Part shown: positions 32,794-42,095 of the stretch, piece by piece | How the letters are laid out: each line of letters opens with the position of its first letter | How positions within the stretch are numbered: the stretch's first letter is position 1 | Assembly: GCF_003148475.1 (NCBI RefSeq) | Contig: NZ_QGGG01000009.1 | Coordinates: 124,001-188,000, forward strand | Length of the DNA stretch: 64,000 nucleotides | From: Pseudaminobacter salicylatoxidans | Lineage (GTDB): Bacteria > Pseudomonadota > Alphaproteobacteria > Rhizobiales > Rhizobiaceae | Reading direction: 5' to 3' | Notes under the pieces: model-generated | What the model was told of the DNA's origin: nothing | Databases searched by the model: none | The model's input: the letters and a program-made list of their open reading frames with translations, nothing else | Translations under genes and position numbers: made by a program

Positions 32794-33570
32794 ATGAAAA
32801 CGGTCGCACGCCTTTTCGGATTGGGTAGAAGCGGCATCCGGAATCCGCGCCGCCGCTTGCGGCTCGACCCGAGCGAGATTGCCATCTATGCGATCGGGGA
32901 TGTGCATGGCTGCCTCGACGAACTCCAGGCACTCGAACAGCATATCGAGGAAGATGCCCGCACTCTGCCCGACCGCAAGCTGATCGTGATGCTTGGCGAT
33001 TATGTCGACCGCGGCCCGTCGTCAGCACAGGTCCTCGACCATCTGATTGCACCGGCACTGGTCGGCTTCGAGCGCATCTGCCTGGCCGGCAACCACGAAG
33101 TCGCCATGCTGGACTATCTGGAAGGCCGCGCCAGCCTACAGTCATGGCTTGCCATGGGCGCGGAGCCGACACTGTTTTCCTACGGCATCGACCACAATCG
33201 CCTGCGCGACCTCCACCGAAACGCAAGAGAGGTCGATGACGCCATCCGCGATGCCATTCCTGCTGCCCATCGCGACTTCCTGCGGTCCCTGCCGGTCCTG
33301 ATCGAGGCGGACAGATATGTCTTCGTGCATGCGGGCATCCGCCCCGGCGTGGCGCTGGCCAAACAGACCGATCACGATCTGGTCTGCATCCGGTCGGATT
33401 TTTTTGAAAACGCTCGTCTGCTCAACCACTATGTCATACATGGACATACGCCCATCGAGGAAGCGAAGCGCGAAGGCATGCGGGTCAATCTCGACACCGG
33501 TGCGGTCTTCAGTGGAAAGCTCTCGGCGCTGCGCATATGGCGTGACAAGGGCCGATACCTGACCAATTGA
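32794..33570 (+). CDS. PPP-family serine/threonine (or dual) protein phosphatase
   Basis: Metallophosphoesterase of 258 aa with the full PPP signature: GDVHG (35-39), GDYVDRG (68-74), GNHE (99-102), then the later metal ligands in VFVHAGIRPG and VIHGHTPI. It resembles bacterial PrpA/PrpB and lambda phosphatase and would remove phosphate from Ser/Thr, or with broad specificity from Tyr. It stands convergent to exoP, a tyrosine autokinase, with only 32 bp between the stop codons, and divergent from the exoH-like gene. A role in controlling ExoP phosphorylation is a natural guess but is not shown by the sequence. Bacterial tyrosine kinases are usually paired with a different phosphatase class. 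Confidence 0.88.
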   Translation: MKTVARLFGLGRSGIRNPRRRLRLDPSEIAIYAIGDVHGCLDELQALEQHIEEDARTLPDRKLIVMLGDYVDRGPSSAQVLDHLIAPALVGFERICLAGNHEVAMLDYLEGRASLQSWLAMGAEPTLFSYGIDHNRLRDLHRNAREVDDAIRDAIPAAHRDFLRSLPVLIEADRYVFVHAGIRPGVALAKQTDHDLVCIRSDFFENARLLNHYVIHGHTPIEEAKREGMRVNLDTGAVFSGKLSALRIWRDKGRYLTN

Positions 33571-33602
33571 AAGTTCCGCACCCGGAGTTCTTCTTGCCCA
33601 GA

Positions 33603-35942
33603 TCATGCTTTCTCCATCCGGCCGGTCTTGGCTCCCGGTGAAACCTCCTCGACATAGTAGGAGCCGTAGCGATCGAGATATTGCTCGGCGCCGCCAAGTT
33701 GCCCGTAACGCGCGAGCTTCTTCATGTCGGTCTTGTTGAGCACGATGCCGAGCGTCCGGGCTGCGATCTGTCGTTCGGTTTGCAATATGGAGCGCACCAG
33801 AACGCGCGGTGTGGCGCCCCATTCGGCCACCATCACGAAGCCGTCGGCCAGTGGCGCGAACGCCTTGGCATCGACCACCGGCCCCAGCGGCGGCAGGTCC
33901 ACCACGATATAGTCGAAGGAGGCGCGCATCTCCTCGATGAGGCTGGCCATGGCCGGCCCCGAAATCAGCTCACTGGTATGCGACAGACGCCTGCGTCCCA
34001 CCGTGGGCAGGATGGTTAGCCTGGTCTTGCGGTCGGTGAGGCAAACATTCTGCCAGCGCACATCACCGACGATCGCTTCCACCAACCCTTTTTCCGGCAG
34101 CGGAAGGCTGCGGCTCAGACCGGGGTTGCGCAAGTCTGCATCGATCAGCAGCGTCCTTGCGCCATTGGCAGCAAGGAGGCCGGCGAAATTCGCTGCCACC
34201 GTCGTCTTGCCTTCCCTGGGCAATACCGAGACGAAGCCGATCACCTTGCATGGGCTGTGGTGCAGAACGACATCGGCGGCCAGCTTGACGTTGCGCAGTG
34301 TCTCGGCAAAGGACGAACTGGGCGCGTTGATCGCCACGCGAAGCATGCGCGGCGTGACCGTTTCGGGGCCCGGCTGGCGTGCTTTCTCTCCATTCGTGGC
34401 GGCCTTTCCTGCGGTTTCGACAAGCCTGTTCCCGACTCGCGGCAGATAGCCCAGGAAATTTAGGTCGAGGGAATCGCGCACGTCGTCGCCGGTGCGGAAG
34501 AAGCGCTCGCGAAATTCCTGCACTGCCCCACCGGCTACGCCGGCAAAGAGGCCGAGCACGAGCGACAGCCCCAGCACCATGGACTTGCGCGGACTGGATG
34601 CGGTCGTCGGATCATCCGCCTGCGAGATGACCCGCGCCTGTGCGATCGGGAACGAACGCTGCTGGGCCGCCTCCTCATAGCGTGCGAGGAACGCCTGATA
34701 GAGCGTGGCCAGGGCCTGCGACTTCTGCTCAAGATTGCGCAGTTCGACCTGGTCCTTGCCGGTCATCGAGTTCTTGCCCGACAGCTCCCGGACATTCGTC
34801 CGCAATGAATCCTCGCGTGACTTGGCCACCTGATATTCGTTGCGATAGCTTTCCGTCAGGCGTTGGAGCTCGGCGAAGATCTGCCGGGTCAGGTCGGCCT
34901 CCTCGCGGCGCAGCGCCACGGCCTGCGCGTGATCCTCGCCGAAGCGGCTCGAAATGTCCTGCTCGCGCTTGGAAATGCTCAAATAGCGCGATTTCATCTC
35001 GTTGATGGCATTGGTGTTGTTGCCGCTGGTACCCTTCTCCGCCGGGATCGTGGCGTTCTTGACGGCGTTGTCCGGGCCGTTGTCGACAATGGCCTTGAAC
35101 TGATTGTAGCGGGCGAATGCGTTGGCCGTATCGGCCTGGGCGAGAATGACCTGGCTGTTCAGGTCGGAAAGTTGCTGCTCCGACATCAGCTCGCCCCGCG
35201 CCGCCGTAAGACCCGTCCTGGCCCGAAACTGCTCGACGGCAAGGGCAGCTTCCTGCGAGCTGCTGCGTAGGTCGTCCAGACGTCCCTGCAGCCACACCGT
35301 GGCGCGCTGGGTGGCGTCGAAATTGGCGTTGAGGTGATCGGAGAGATAGGCGTCCGCATAGGCGCGCGTGATCGCGCCCGCCAGCCTGGGATCGTGATCC
35401 TCGAAGGAAAGCTCGATGACCAGGCTGCGCCCCACACGCTCGGCCCTGAGCCGGGACTGGAGCAGCCCGACAGCCTTCCCGATCCTGGCATTTTCATTCG
35501 ACGACACCGGCGAGGATAATCCGGCGACTGATTTGACCGTGGCCTTGAACCAGGCGAGCGGCGAGCGCGGCGGGTTGAGGAAGGCGTCATTGTCCTGAAG
35601 CTTTTGATCCATCACCACCGAGCGGGCAAGCCGGCTGGATTTCAGGATTTCGACCTCGCTCAGCACCATCGCATCGGCCTGCGGTCCGGCGGGTGGCGTC
35701 TGCTTGTCCTCAGCGAATTTGGTCAGGCTGTCATCGAGCAAGATACGCGTGGAGGCCGTGTAGAGTGACGGCGTGAAGACGAGATAGAGCGCGCCAAGCA
35801 TCAGGCCCAGCAGCGCGAAAAGACCGACCAGCCTGAGTTGGCGGCGCGCGGCGGCCAACAGCATGTCGAGATCGATGAAGTCGTCCGCACTTGTGGCGGG
35901 CATCACACTTCGGTTCTTCAATGGGAAACTTCCGTGGTTCAT
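33603..35942 (-). CDS. exoP: Polysaccharide co-polymerase / tyrosine autokinase ExoP
   Basis: Inner-membrane Wzz-type chain-length regulator fused to a BY-kinase (779 aa from ATG 35942; the longer open frame upstream covers the intergenic region and exoN). TM1 is at about 37-57, followed by a periplasmic coiled-coil domain to about 430. TM2 lies at 454-472, preceded by the Pro-rich SPRKSM motif. The cytoplasmic kinase has Walker A (PREGKTTVAAN, about 575-585), Walker A' (LLIDADLRNPG, 598-608) and Walker B (YIVVDLPPLG, 678-687). The C-terminal Tyr cluster includes Tyr746, 755, 759, 762 and 763. It controls the size of succinoglycan chains. Confidence 0.95.
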   Translation of the reverse strand: MNHGSFPLKNRSVMPATSADDFIDLDMLLAAARRQLRLVGLFALLGLMLGALYLVFTPSLYTASTRILLDDSLTKFAEDKQTPPAGPQADAMVLSEVEILKSSRLARSVVMDQKLQDNDAFLNPPRSPLAWFKATVKSVAGLSSPVSSNENARIGKAVGLLQSRLRAERVGRSLVIELSFEDHDPRLAGAITRAYADAYLSDHLNANFDATQRATVWLQGRLDDLRSSSQEAALAVEQFRARTGLTAARGELMSEQQLSDLNSQVILAQADTANAFARYNQFKAIVDNGPDNAVKNATIPAEKGTSGNNTNAINEMKSRYLSISKREQDISSRFGEDHAQAVALRREEADLTRQIFAELQRLTESYRNEYQVAKSREDSLRTNVRELSGKNSMTGKDQVELRNLEQKSQALATLYQAFLARYEEAAQQRSFPIAQARVISQADDPTTASSPRKSMVLGLSLVLGLFAGVAGGAVQEFRERFFRTGDDVRDSLDLNFLGYLPRVGNRLVETAGKAATNGEKARQPGPETVTPRMLRVAINAPSSSFAETLRNVKLAADVVLHHSPCKVIGFVSVLPREGKTTVAANFAGLLAANGARTLLIDADLRNPGLSRSLPLPEKGLVEAIVGDVRWQNVCLTDRKTRLTILPTVGRRRLSHTSELISGPAMASLIEEMRASFDYIVVDLPPLGPVVDAKAFAPLADGFVMVAEWGATPRVLVRSILQTERQIAARTLGIVLNKTDMKKLARYGQLGGAEQYLDRYGSYYVEEVSPGAKTGRMEKA

Positions 35943-36018
35943 GAACTTGCCTGCCAATACCGCTTCATTACGAGGAATCGGCTGCGGCGTGCGGCAGCCG
36001 ATCCCTTTTGCCTTTACG

Positions 36019-36915
36019 TCAGGCCGCCTGAGAGTGACGCCTGTGGGAAACGACCATCTCCTGGATCGGTCCGAACACCATGTCGCGCATGTCTTCGCGG
36101 GCCAGCGCGAAGGCGACGTTGGCCGCGATGAACCCGTCCTTGGAGCCGCAGTCGAACATGCGTCCGTCGAAAGGGGAGGCGAAGAATTGTTGACTGGCTG
36201 AAAGCCGCACCATCGCGTCGGTAAGCTGGATCTCGTTGCCGGCACCGCGTTTCTGAGTGCCCAGAATGTCGAAGATATCCGGCTGCAGCACGTAGCGACC
36301 GTTGATGTAATAGTTGGACGGTGCGGCTTCCGGCGCGGGCTTCTCTACCATTTCGGTGATGGCGAAGCCGGAACCTGCCTTGGCGCCCTTGCCGACGATC
36401 CCGTAGCTGCCCGTCTCCCTGGGGTCGCATTGTTCGACGGCGATCACATTGCCGCCGGTTCGTTCGTAAAGGTCCATCACGCGCGACAAACACCCCTTTT
36501 CGCCGTAGGAAACCATGTCGGGCAAGAGCAGCGCGAGGGGCTCGTCGCCGACGATGTCGCGTGCGCACCACACAGCGTGGCCAAGCCCATGCGGCGCCTG
36601 CTGGCGGGTGAAGCTGATCGCGCCCGGCCGTGGCTGAAGCCGGTTGAGCGAGGCAAGCTGCTCGTGCTTGCCCGTGCGGGTGAGCGTATCCAGCAGTTCG
36701 GGCTGGATGTCGAAATAGTCCTCGATGACATGCTTGTTGCGCCCGGTGACGAACACGATGTGCTCGATGCCTGCCTCCAGCGCCTCATCGACCGCATATT
36801 GCACGACCGGACGGTCGACTACGGTGAGCATCTCCTTGGGCATGGCTTTCGTCGCCGGGAGAAATCGCGTTCCGAGTCCTGCGACCGGAATCACCGCTTT
36901 TCTGACTTTTCTCAT
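36019..36915 (-). CDS. exoN: UTP-glucose-1-phosphate uridylyltransferase
   Basis: Makes UDP-glucose, the precursor of the seven glucose residues of succinoglycan. The 298-aa protein begins with the nucleotide-binding motif [24 protein letters not shown]. It has the conserved [12 protein letters not shown] and [17 protein letters not shown] segments of GalU/ExoN. The start has an AGGGAAG binding site. It lies between exoO and exoP with gaps of 51 and 76 bp, as in the classical exoONP order. A general galU elsewhere in the genome is possible, so the call ExoN rests on location. Confidence 0.93.
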   Translation of the reverse strand: MRKVRKAVIPVAGLGTRFLPATKAMPKEMLTVVDRPVVQYAVDEALEAGIEHIVFVTGRNKHVIEDYFDIQPELLDTLTRTGKHEQLASLNRLQPRPGAISFTRQQAPHGLGHAVWCARDIVGDEPLALLLPDMVSYGEKGCLSRVMDLYERTGGNVIAVEQCDPRETGSYGIVGKGAKAGSGFAITEMVEKPAPEAAPSNYYINGRYVLQPDIFDILGTQKRGAGNEIQLTDAMVRLSASQQFFASPFDGRMFDCGSKDGFIAANVAFALAREDMRDMVFGPIQEMVVSHRRHSQAA

Positions 36916-36966
36916 CGCTTCTTCCCTGTTTGAGATCGGGGTCCCCGCCGATTCAAAATGTGTCTG

Positions 36967-37929
36967 TTATCTGATCCGCGCAGCCGCACCCGGCGCCTGG
37001 AGCGACGATGCCAGACGGCGCAGCCGCGCTGCGATCGGCATTCTGAGGTGTTTGAGTGCGGCCGGATCGCGCAGTGCTGCACCCGCCGCCCGCAACGGTG
37101 CGCCAGCTTTCAAATGGCCGACCAGAAGCAGGAAGGATGCCGCCTGTTGCAGGCTGCGGGTGCGCCGCGCCTGCTGTGCATTCGCCAGCGGATCGAGGTG
37201 GTGCGCGCGAACGAAATCGGCATCTGCCTTCAGCAGCGCCTCGACATGATGCAGTTCCAGGATGCGCGATATGGAGCCACTGCGAATGTGGTAGCTATAG
37301 CCCACACGCGGCTCGACAATGCAGTGCGCACCCCGTGCCAGCGCCGAGGCCAGCAGCAGATAGTCTTCGCCGATGCGCAGGGCTTCGTGGTAGCGCAAGC
37401 CCTCGCGCTGGATGAAGGCGCGCTCAAAAAGCGGCTTCACATAACCGAGAGAGAACCCTTCCTCGAACATGATGTTGCCGGCGATAAAGTTGGCGAGATC
37501 AAGTTCGGCACGAGCTTTGAGGAAATCCGCGTCGAACATGGCTTGCGGATCGCCCGCGCTATCCTCCACCACTTCGAGATTGTCGATAACGATCTGCGCA
37601 TTCGCCGCCTTGGCGCGGTCGATCAGGCGTCGCAACCGGTCGGGATGGACGGTATCGTCCGAATCGAGGATTGCAACCCAGCGTCCGGTGGCGGCATCGA
37701 TACCTGCATTGCGCGCACCGCCTGGGCCGCGATTTTCATCGAGCGCGATCACCTTGACCTGCTCCGGCGGAAAGGCGCGGGCGATCTCGACCGTGCGGTC
37801 GCGCGAGCAGTCGTCAACCACCACCACTTCCACGGTCACCTCGCGCTGGGCAAGTGCGCTTTCGATAGCCCGTGCGATGCATTCTTCGGCATTGTAAGCG
37901 GCGACGATGAAGCTGACATCAGGTTGCAT
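36967..37929 (-). CDS. exoO: Succinoglycan glycosyltransferase ExoO
   Basis: GT2-family glycosyltransferase (320 aa from ATG 37929). The GT-A nucleotide-binding region is SFIVAAYNAEECIARAI, the metal-binding DxD is in AILDSDDTVHPDRL, and the segment ENRGPGGARNAGID precedes it. A conserved GEDYLLLASALARGA follows. In S. meliloti ExoO adds one of the middle glucose residues to the lipid-linked repeat. The start overlaps the end of exoM by 11 bp. The assignment to ExoO rather than another GT2 is based on remembered similarity and on gene order (exoM-exoO-exoN-exoP). Confidence 0.85.
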   Translation of the reverse strand: MQPDVSFIVAAYNAEECIARAIESALAQREVTVEVVVVDDCSRDRTVEIARAFPPEQVKVIALDENRGPGGARNAGIDAATGRWVAILDSDDTVHPDRLRRLIDRAKAANAQIVIDNLEVVEDSAGDPQAMFDADFLKARAELDLANFIAGNIMFEEGFSLGYVKPLFERAFIQREGLRYHEALRIGEDYLLLASALARGAHCIVEPRVGYSYHIRSGSISRILELHHVEALLKADADFVRAHHLDPLANAQQARRTRSLQQAASFLLLVGHLKAGAPLRAAGAALRDPAALKHLRMPIAARLRRLASSLQAPGAAARIR

Positions 37930-38863
37930 GGCTCTGCTCCTTTGTCGGTTTATCGCCATAGAGACGGATTTCGCGCAGGCCGAGCAGGGTGCTGACCACG
38001 CCGACATGCATCAGGCCTCGCAGGGCCTGCCGATTGCGTCGATGGGGTGCCGGGGCAAAGACGAGCGCTACGCCAAAACTGAACAGCGCCTTCGCAGCCG
38101 CCAATCCGGCCTGCGTCAGCCGGAGATGCTTTTGGGCCAGCAGCCGGCCGTGGGTCTGGCCCGAGCGGAAGCGTCGCTTCGCCAGCCATGAAAAGCATGC
38201 CCGTTCTGTCGTGACGGGCTCGTCCACGACGGCATCGCGGGCATAGGCGATTTTGCCGCCTGAACGATGAAGCTGTGAAAAATAGTCGGTGTCCTCGCCG
38301 CCGGTGCGTCCAAGCGCCAGATCAAAGCGTCGACCCTGGACATGGGGCGATGCACGCCGGAGCAGCACATTGCCGCTGTAGCCGGTGCGGATTTCGCCAT
38401 TGACCCAGACAGGTTCCGTGGAGTGGAAATCGCCCCGGCGCATCCACACGGGCGCGGAAGCCGAATAGACCGCCCGCACCGGCCCCAGCACCGCATCCGC
38501 ACCGGTATTCCTCGCCGTTTCGACCAGTTCGGCCAGCCACTGCGGTGAGACGGTTGAATCGTCATCGACGAAGGCCAGGAAATCGCCGCCCGCTGCATCG
38601 AGGCAGGCATTGCGGGCAAGCGAGATGTTGGAGGCCGGGCAATGAATATACTTCAGCTCGAATGGCAGTTCCCGGGACAGGGCCAGGACCAACTCGCGCG
38701 CGCTCGGCCGTATATCGTTGTCGGCGACGATGACGCCCACTGCCAATCCGTCCGGCAGGTCGAGCGCGGCGAGCGAGCGCAGCGTCTGCTCCAGATACGG
38801 CCGACGATACGTGCATATGCAGATATCGATCAGCGTCGGGGAACTTTCGGGCGGAGTACTCAT
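37919..38863 (-). CDS. exoM: Succinoglycan glycosyltransferase ExoM
   Basis: GT2-family enzyme (314 aa from ATG 38863, in a 4-bp overlap with exoA). Sequence marks are IDICICTYRRPYLEQTLRSL, SNISLARNACLDAAGGDF with the DxD-type LAFVDDDST, WMRRGDFHSTEPVW, GEIRTGYSGNVLLRR, GGEDTDYF and FRSGQTHGRLLAQ. These closely follow the ExoM pattern as I recall it. ExoM adds the fourth sugar of the octasaccharide repeat on the cytoplasmic face of the inner membrane. The last residues include a hydrophobic segment. Confidence 0.9.
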   Translation of the reverse strand: MSTPPESSPTLIDICICTYRRPYLEQTLRSLAALDLPDGLAVGVIVADNDIRPSARELVLALSRELPFELKYIHCPASNISLARNACLDAAGGDFLAFVDDDSTVSPQWLAELVETARNTGADAVLGPVRAVYSASAPVWMRRGDFHSTEPVWVNGEIRTGYSGNVLLRRASPHVQGRRFDLALGRTGGEDTDYFSQLHRSGGKIAYARDAVVDEPVTTERACFSWLAKRRFRSGQTHGRLLAQKHLRLTQAGLAAAKALFSFGVALVFAPAPHRRNRQALRGLMHVGVVSTLLGLREIRLYGDKPTKEQSHAT

Positions 38864-39909
38864 GACGCCTCCACTCCGCGCTGTTTCCAGTGCTGTTGAC
38901 GCCAGGCCTTCGCATATTCCAGCCAGAAACCGGTGGACCATGCCAGATGCATGGTCATGGCCGATATGCCGGCCAGCGGTCCGTGACGATCACGCTGGCT
39001 CACTGCCAGCCAGGCGCCGTAGCCGATACAGGCCGCTGCCCACAGAAGGGCTGGGATGAGAGCTGTCGGGCTCAGAACCGCCAGCGCCATGCCGGCCACC
39101 GCCGGAAGCACGAGCAGCGGGATGGCCTGCCGGGGCTTGAGCTGCGTGCCATGCTTGAGGATGTTTTTCGCGCGGCCCCGGCCATAGCCGAGATACTGCC
39201 GGAACAGCGCGCGCGGCGTCGCGCGCGGATAATAGGTCATGAATGTCTTGTCGGTCATCCAGATGCGATAGCCGGCGGTGGCGAGCCGGTGGTCGAGTTC
39301 CGCATCCTCATTGTGGCTGAAGCTTTCGTCATATCCGCCTACGGCGCGGAAGGCTTCCACGCGCATCAGGGCGTGATGTCCGTGGTCGGTCCAGTGACCC
39401 GGCGCGCCTTCGCGGTGAGGCGAGCCGCCGTTGCCGAGCTTCGAGTTCTGTGCCATGGCCGTTGCCTTCTGGAACGGCCCGAAGCCAATTGTGGCCATCG
39501 AAACGACGACCGAATCCGCCGCTGTCTCGCGCGCCTCCTCCAGAAGCAACTCACAATAGCTGTCCGGATAGCCCCCATGGGCATCGATACGGATGAAATA
39601 GTCGACCTCATGGCCGAATGCGGCCACGGCGAGATTGATGGCGGCGCTTTGCAGCCGGCGCTCATTGTCGAGCAACACGACACGCGGTTGCGCCGAAGCG
39701 ATCTCGCGCACCGTCGCGCGCGTGCCGTCGGTGCTGCCGCCGTCGGCCACCACGATCTTCATGCCGAGCCGCTCTGCGGGCTCAAGAAGCTGGTCGATCA
39801 GATCGCCAATGTGATTGACCTCGTTGAGGCAGGGGATCACGATCATGCAACTGGCTGCGGCTGCGGGTTTTATCCGGCTTTCGGGCCTTTCGAGAATTTC
39901 TTCACTCAT
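38860..39909 (-). CDS. exoA: Succinoglycan glycosyltransferase ExoA
   Basis: Membrane-linked GT2 enzyme (349 aa from ATG 39909). The GT-A core has MIVIPCLNEVNHIGDLI, VVADGGSTDGT, the metal-site region YFIRIDAHGGYP, and GGYDESFSHNEDAELDHRL. Hydrophobic C-terminal helices follow (about 265-300), as in ExoA. It adds the third sugar (glucose, beta-1,3) to the lipid-linked intermediate. It is coupled by 4-bp overlaps to exoL upstream and exoM downstream, forming the core of the exoLAMONP unit. Confidence 0.9.
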   Translation of the reverse strand: MSEEILERPESRIKPAAAASCMIVIPCLNEVNHIGDLIDQLLEPAERLGMKIVVADGGSTDGTRATVREIASAQPRVVLLDNERRLQSAAINLAVAAFGHEVDYFIRIDAHGGYPDSYCELLLEEARETAADSVVVSMATIGFGPFQKATAMAQNSKLGNGGSPHREGAPGHWTDHGHHALMRVEAFRAVGGYDESFSHNEDAELDHRLATAGYRIWMTDKTFMTYYPRATPRALFRQYLGYGRGRAKNILKHGTQLKPRQAIPLLVLPAVAGMALAVLSPTALIPALLWAAACIGYGAWLAVSQRDRHGPLAGISAMTMHLAWSTGFWLEYAKAWRQQHWKQRGVEAS

Positions 39910-41078
39910 GCCGCGACCTCCACCAGCACGTCCCGGTATCCGCCGCCTGCAATATGGCCGAGGCGCTCGACCAGCCCACGACACTCGGCAAGGCCGCAGA
40001 CCCAGGTGTGATTATCCTGCGCGGCAATCGCCTCGCGCATCGCTTCAAACTCTTGCGGGCTGATGACGGCAAGCAGGGCGGTGAGCCTGTCCGCTCGCGG
40101 TTCATCGAGCAGCAGGCCGATACGACGCTCGGCGAGGAAGCGGGCGGTTTCGGTGCCCTTCATTGCCAGCGGCACCGCGCCGAAGCGGCAGCCTTCATAG
40201 AGTCGGTTGGGCAGCAGCCAGTTCGAATTCATGCCCTCTTCGAAGAAGTCGATGGCCCAGGAAAAATGCACCTCGCCATAGATGGCGGGCAGATCCTGCG
40301 GGTTCCGATAAGCACCCTCGAAGCGCATATGCGGCTCGGACCCGACGAACCCGTCGAAATCGTCGAATTCGACATGGGCGGGCCTGCCGCGCAACACCAC
40401 CTCGAAACGGCCGTCCATGGCGCGTGTGAATTCAGCCAGCAGTTTCAGCGACTTGGTGCAGCGCAGCGCGCCAAACCATCCAATGCGCCACGGTTCGCCT
40501 TCCGGGGGCGACGGCGTCGGGTGGAATGCGGCGTCAGCGCCGGAAAGCTGCAGCATCTTGTTCTGGAGCAGGAGCACCGGTGCGTGCGACTGGCCATAGG
40601 CTTCAAAATAATCGCGGACGAAGGCTGGCGAACTGGTCAGGAGAAGCGCGGCGTTGCGACCGAAAAATCTCTCTGCACCCCGCATCGACCTTGCAACCCC
40701 ACCCGGCCCCAGCAGCAGGCGGTGAATATCCAGGCATTCATAGACGATCGGGATGTCGGCGCCGAACATGGCGCGCGCCCTGTTGGCGAGCGCCAGCATT
40801 TCGAGATTGCGGCCGATGACAATGTCGGGGCGGTCGATGCTCTTCAGTTTCGTGCCGAGCGTCAGCGCCGCCTTCGCCACCGCAAGCAGGCGTTGACCGA
40901 AGGCGCGGTTTTCCGTCACGCCAAGATCGATCGGCACGATGCCGTCGAAACCCGGCACGGTTTCGCGCCGCCGGAATCCAGCCAGCGTGACCCGCGCGCC
41001 GCCAGCCTGCAACATGGAGACGCGTCGACCCACCGCCGGGTCGCAAAGATCATGGACCAGGTACAAAACATGCAGCAT
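39906..41078 (-). CDS. exoL: Succinoglycan glycosyltransferase ExoL
   Basis: GT-B-type glycosyltransferase (390 aa from ATG 41078; a GTG at 41090 would add four residues). It is not of the GT2 fold; it starts MLHVLYLVHDLCDPAVGRR and has segments IVIGRNLEMLALANRAR, IVYECLDIHR and WRIGWFGALRC, with the C-terminal donor-site region GTETARFLAERRIGLLLDEP. Size and order match ExoL, which adds a glucose early in repeat assembly. It lies 61 bp downstream of exoK and overlaps exoA by 4 bp. Confidence 0.87.
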   Translation of the reverse strand: MLHVLYLVHDLCDPAVGRRVSMLQAGGARVTLAGFRRRETVPGFDGIVPIDLGVTENRAFGQRLLAVAKAALTLGTKLKSIDRPDIVIGRNLEMLALANRARAMFGADIPIVYECLDIHRLLLGPGGVARSMRGAERFFGRNAALLLTSSPAFVRDYFEAYGQSHAPVLLLQNKMLQLSGADAAFHPTPSPPEGEPWRIGWFGALRCTKSLKLLAEFTRAMDGRFEVVLRGRPAHVEFDDFDGFVGSEPHMRFEGAYRNPQDLPAIYGEVHFSWAIDFFEEGMNSNWLLPNRLYEGCRFGAVPLAMKGTETARFLAERRIGLLLDEPRADRLTALLAVISPQEFEAMREAIAAQDNHTWVCGLAECRGLVERLGHIAGGGYRDVLVEVAA

Positions 41079-41139
41079 GGCATTGTTCACCGACGATAGA
41101 TTCGTCGGCCCTTCAGCGTATGCAGACAGGTGACGGTCT

Positions 41140-41958
41140 TCATTGCGTACCCTGTTTCAGTTTGCAGACGATGGATTCGGGGAACTGGCAAGGATCGTCC
41201 GGGGCGGTATAGGAAACGCGTTCCACCTCGGCGGTGACGGGCGCGCCCGGATCTTCGAAGGCGCCCATCCACGAGGTCAGCGTGTCGCTGCCCCACAGGC
41301 TCAGAAATATCTTGGAGGCGTGGCTGGGCAGCTTGTCGGGATCGGTGGCCTCATCGACGAGAACCCCGTCAACATACCATGCGATCCGGTCCTTCTCCCA
41401 CACAAAGGCGTAGTCGTGGAAATCCTTGTCCGCGCCGCCGGGCACCTCTGCCAGCTTGGCACTGCCGACGCTCTTGGCGTTGACATACTGGTTGACCTGC
41501 ACCTTCGAAGGGTCCTTGCCGAGCACTTCGAAATCGATCTCGTCGTGAGGCTGTTTGTCCACGGGACCGATATAGCTGAAGAAGCCGGTGTTGAGACCGG
41601 AACCGGCCACCGCCTTCATGCGCACCTCGAAGGTGCCGTAGCCGTAGCGCTCCTTCGTCTGCACCTCGCCGCAGACATGATTGCGCTCCTTGTAGTCCTG
41701 CTTGGCGAAGCCGAGTTTCAGCTTGCCGTCCTCGACGCTCACCTGCTTGGCCGACCATGTGCAGTTCTGATGGTCGCCGTTCGACCAGCCGTCGGAAATG
41801 TACCAGCGCTGCCTGTCGAGTTTATCGAAATCATCCACGAAGGACTTGCCGGATGCCTGTCCCGCATTTTGCGCCTGTGCCGGCAATATCGCCGCTGACA
41901 GGGCCAGCGCGCCTGACAAAAGGTAGAGTGCGGAGTTCTGCACCTGGATTTTCAACAT
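41140..41958 (-). CDS. exoK: Succinoglycan endo-beta-1,3-1,4-glucanase
   Basis: Glycoside hydrolase family 16 enzyme (272 aa) with an N-terminal signal-like segment (to about QAQNAG). The catalytic motif EIDFE (Glu140, Asp142, Glu144) and the flanking GTFEVRMKA and FFSYIG strands are intact. ExoK cleaves nascent succinoglycan to give low-molecular-weight polymer. It lies 137 bp downstream of an uncharacterised coiled-coil gene and 61 bp before exoL. In S. meliloti exoH is the neighbour on this side, so the order is altered here. Confidence 0.93.
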   Translation of the reverse strand: MLKIQVQNSALYLLSGALALSAAILPAQAQNAGQASGKSFVDDFDKLDRQRWYISDGWSNGDHQNCTWSAKQVSVEDGKLKLGFAKQDYKERNHVCGEVQTKERYGYGTFEVRMKAVAGSGLNTGFFSYIGPVDKQPHDEIDFEVLGKDPSKVQVNQYVNAKSVGSAKLAEVPGGADKDFHDYAFVWEKDRIAWYVDGVLVDEATDPDKLPSHASKIFLSLWGSDTLTSWMGAFEDPGAPVTAEVERVSYTAPDDPCQFPESIVCKLKQGTQ

Positions 41959-42095
41959 CGAGACCGTCCTACTTTCTGTGCAGACCCGTCAGGGGCCAGC
42001 TTCAATTTCGAGCGAATGTTGCAACGCACATAGGACGGGTAGGGGGATGGTAATGTGGCACGCAGCCGGATTTCCGGGGAAGGCCCGATAACTTT

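Noticed and set aside
38890-40011. Long plus-strand open frame over exoA
   Set aside because: It is a mirror of the exoA coding sequence without any family motif.
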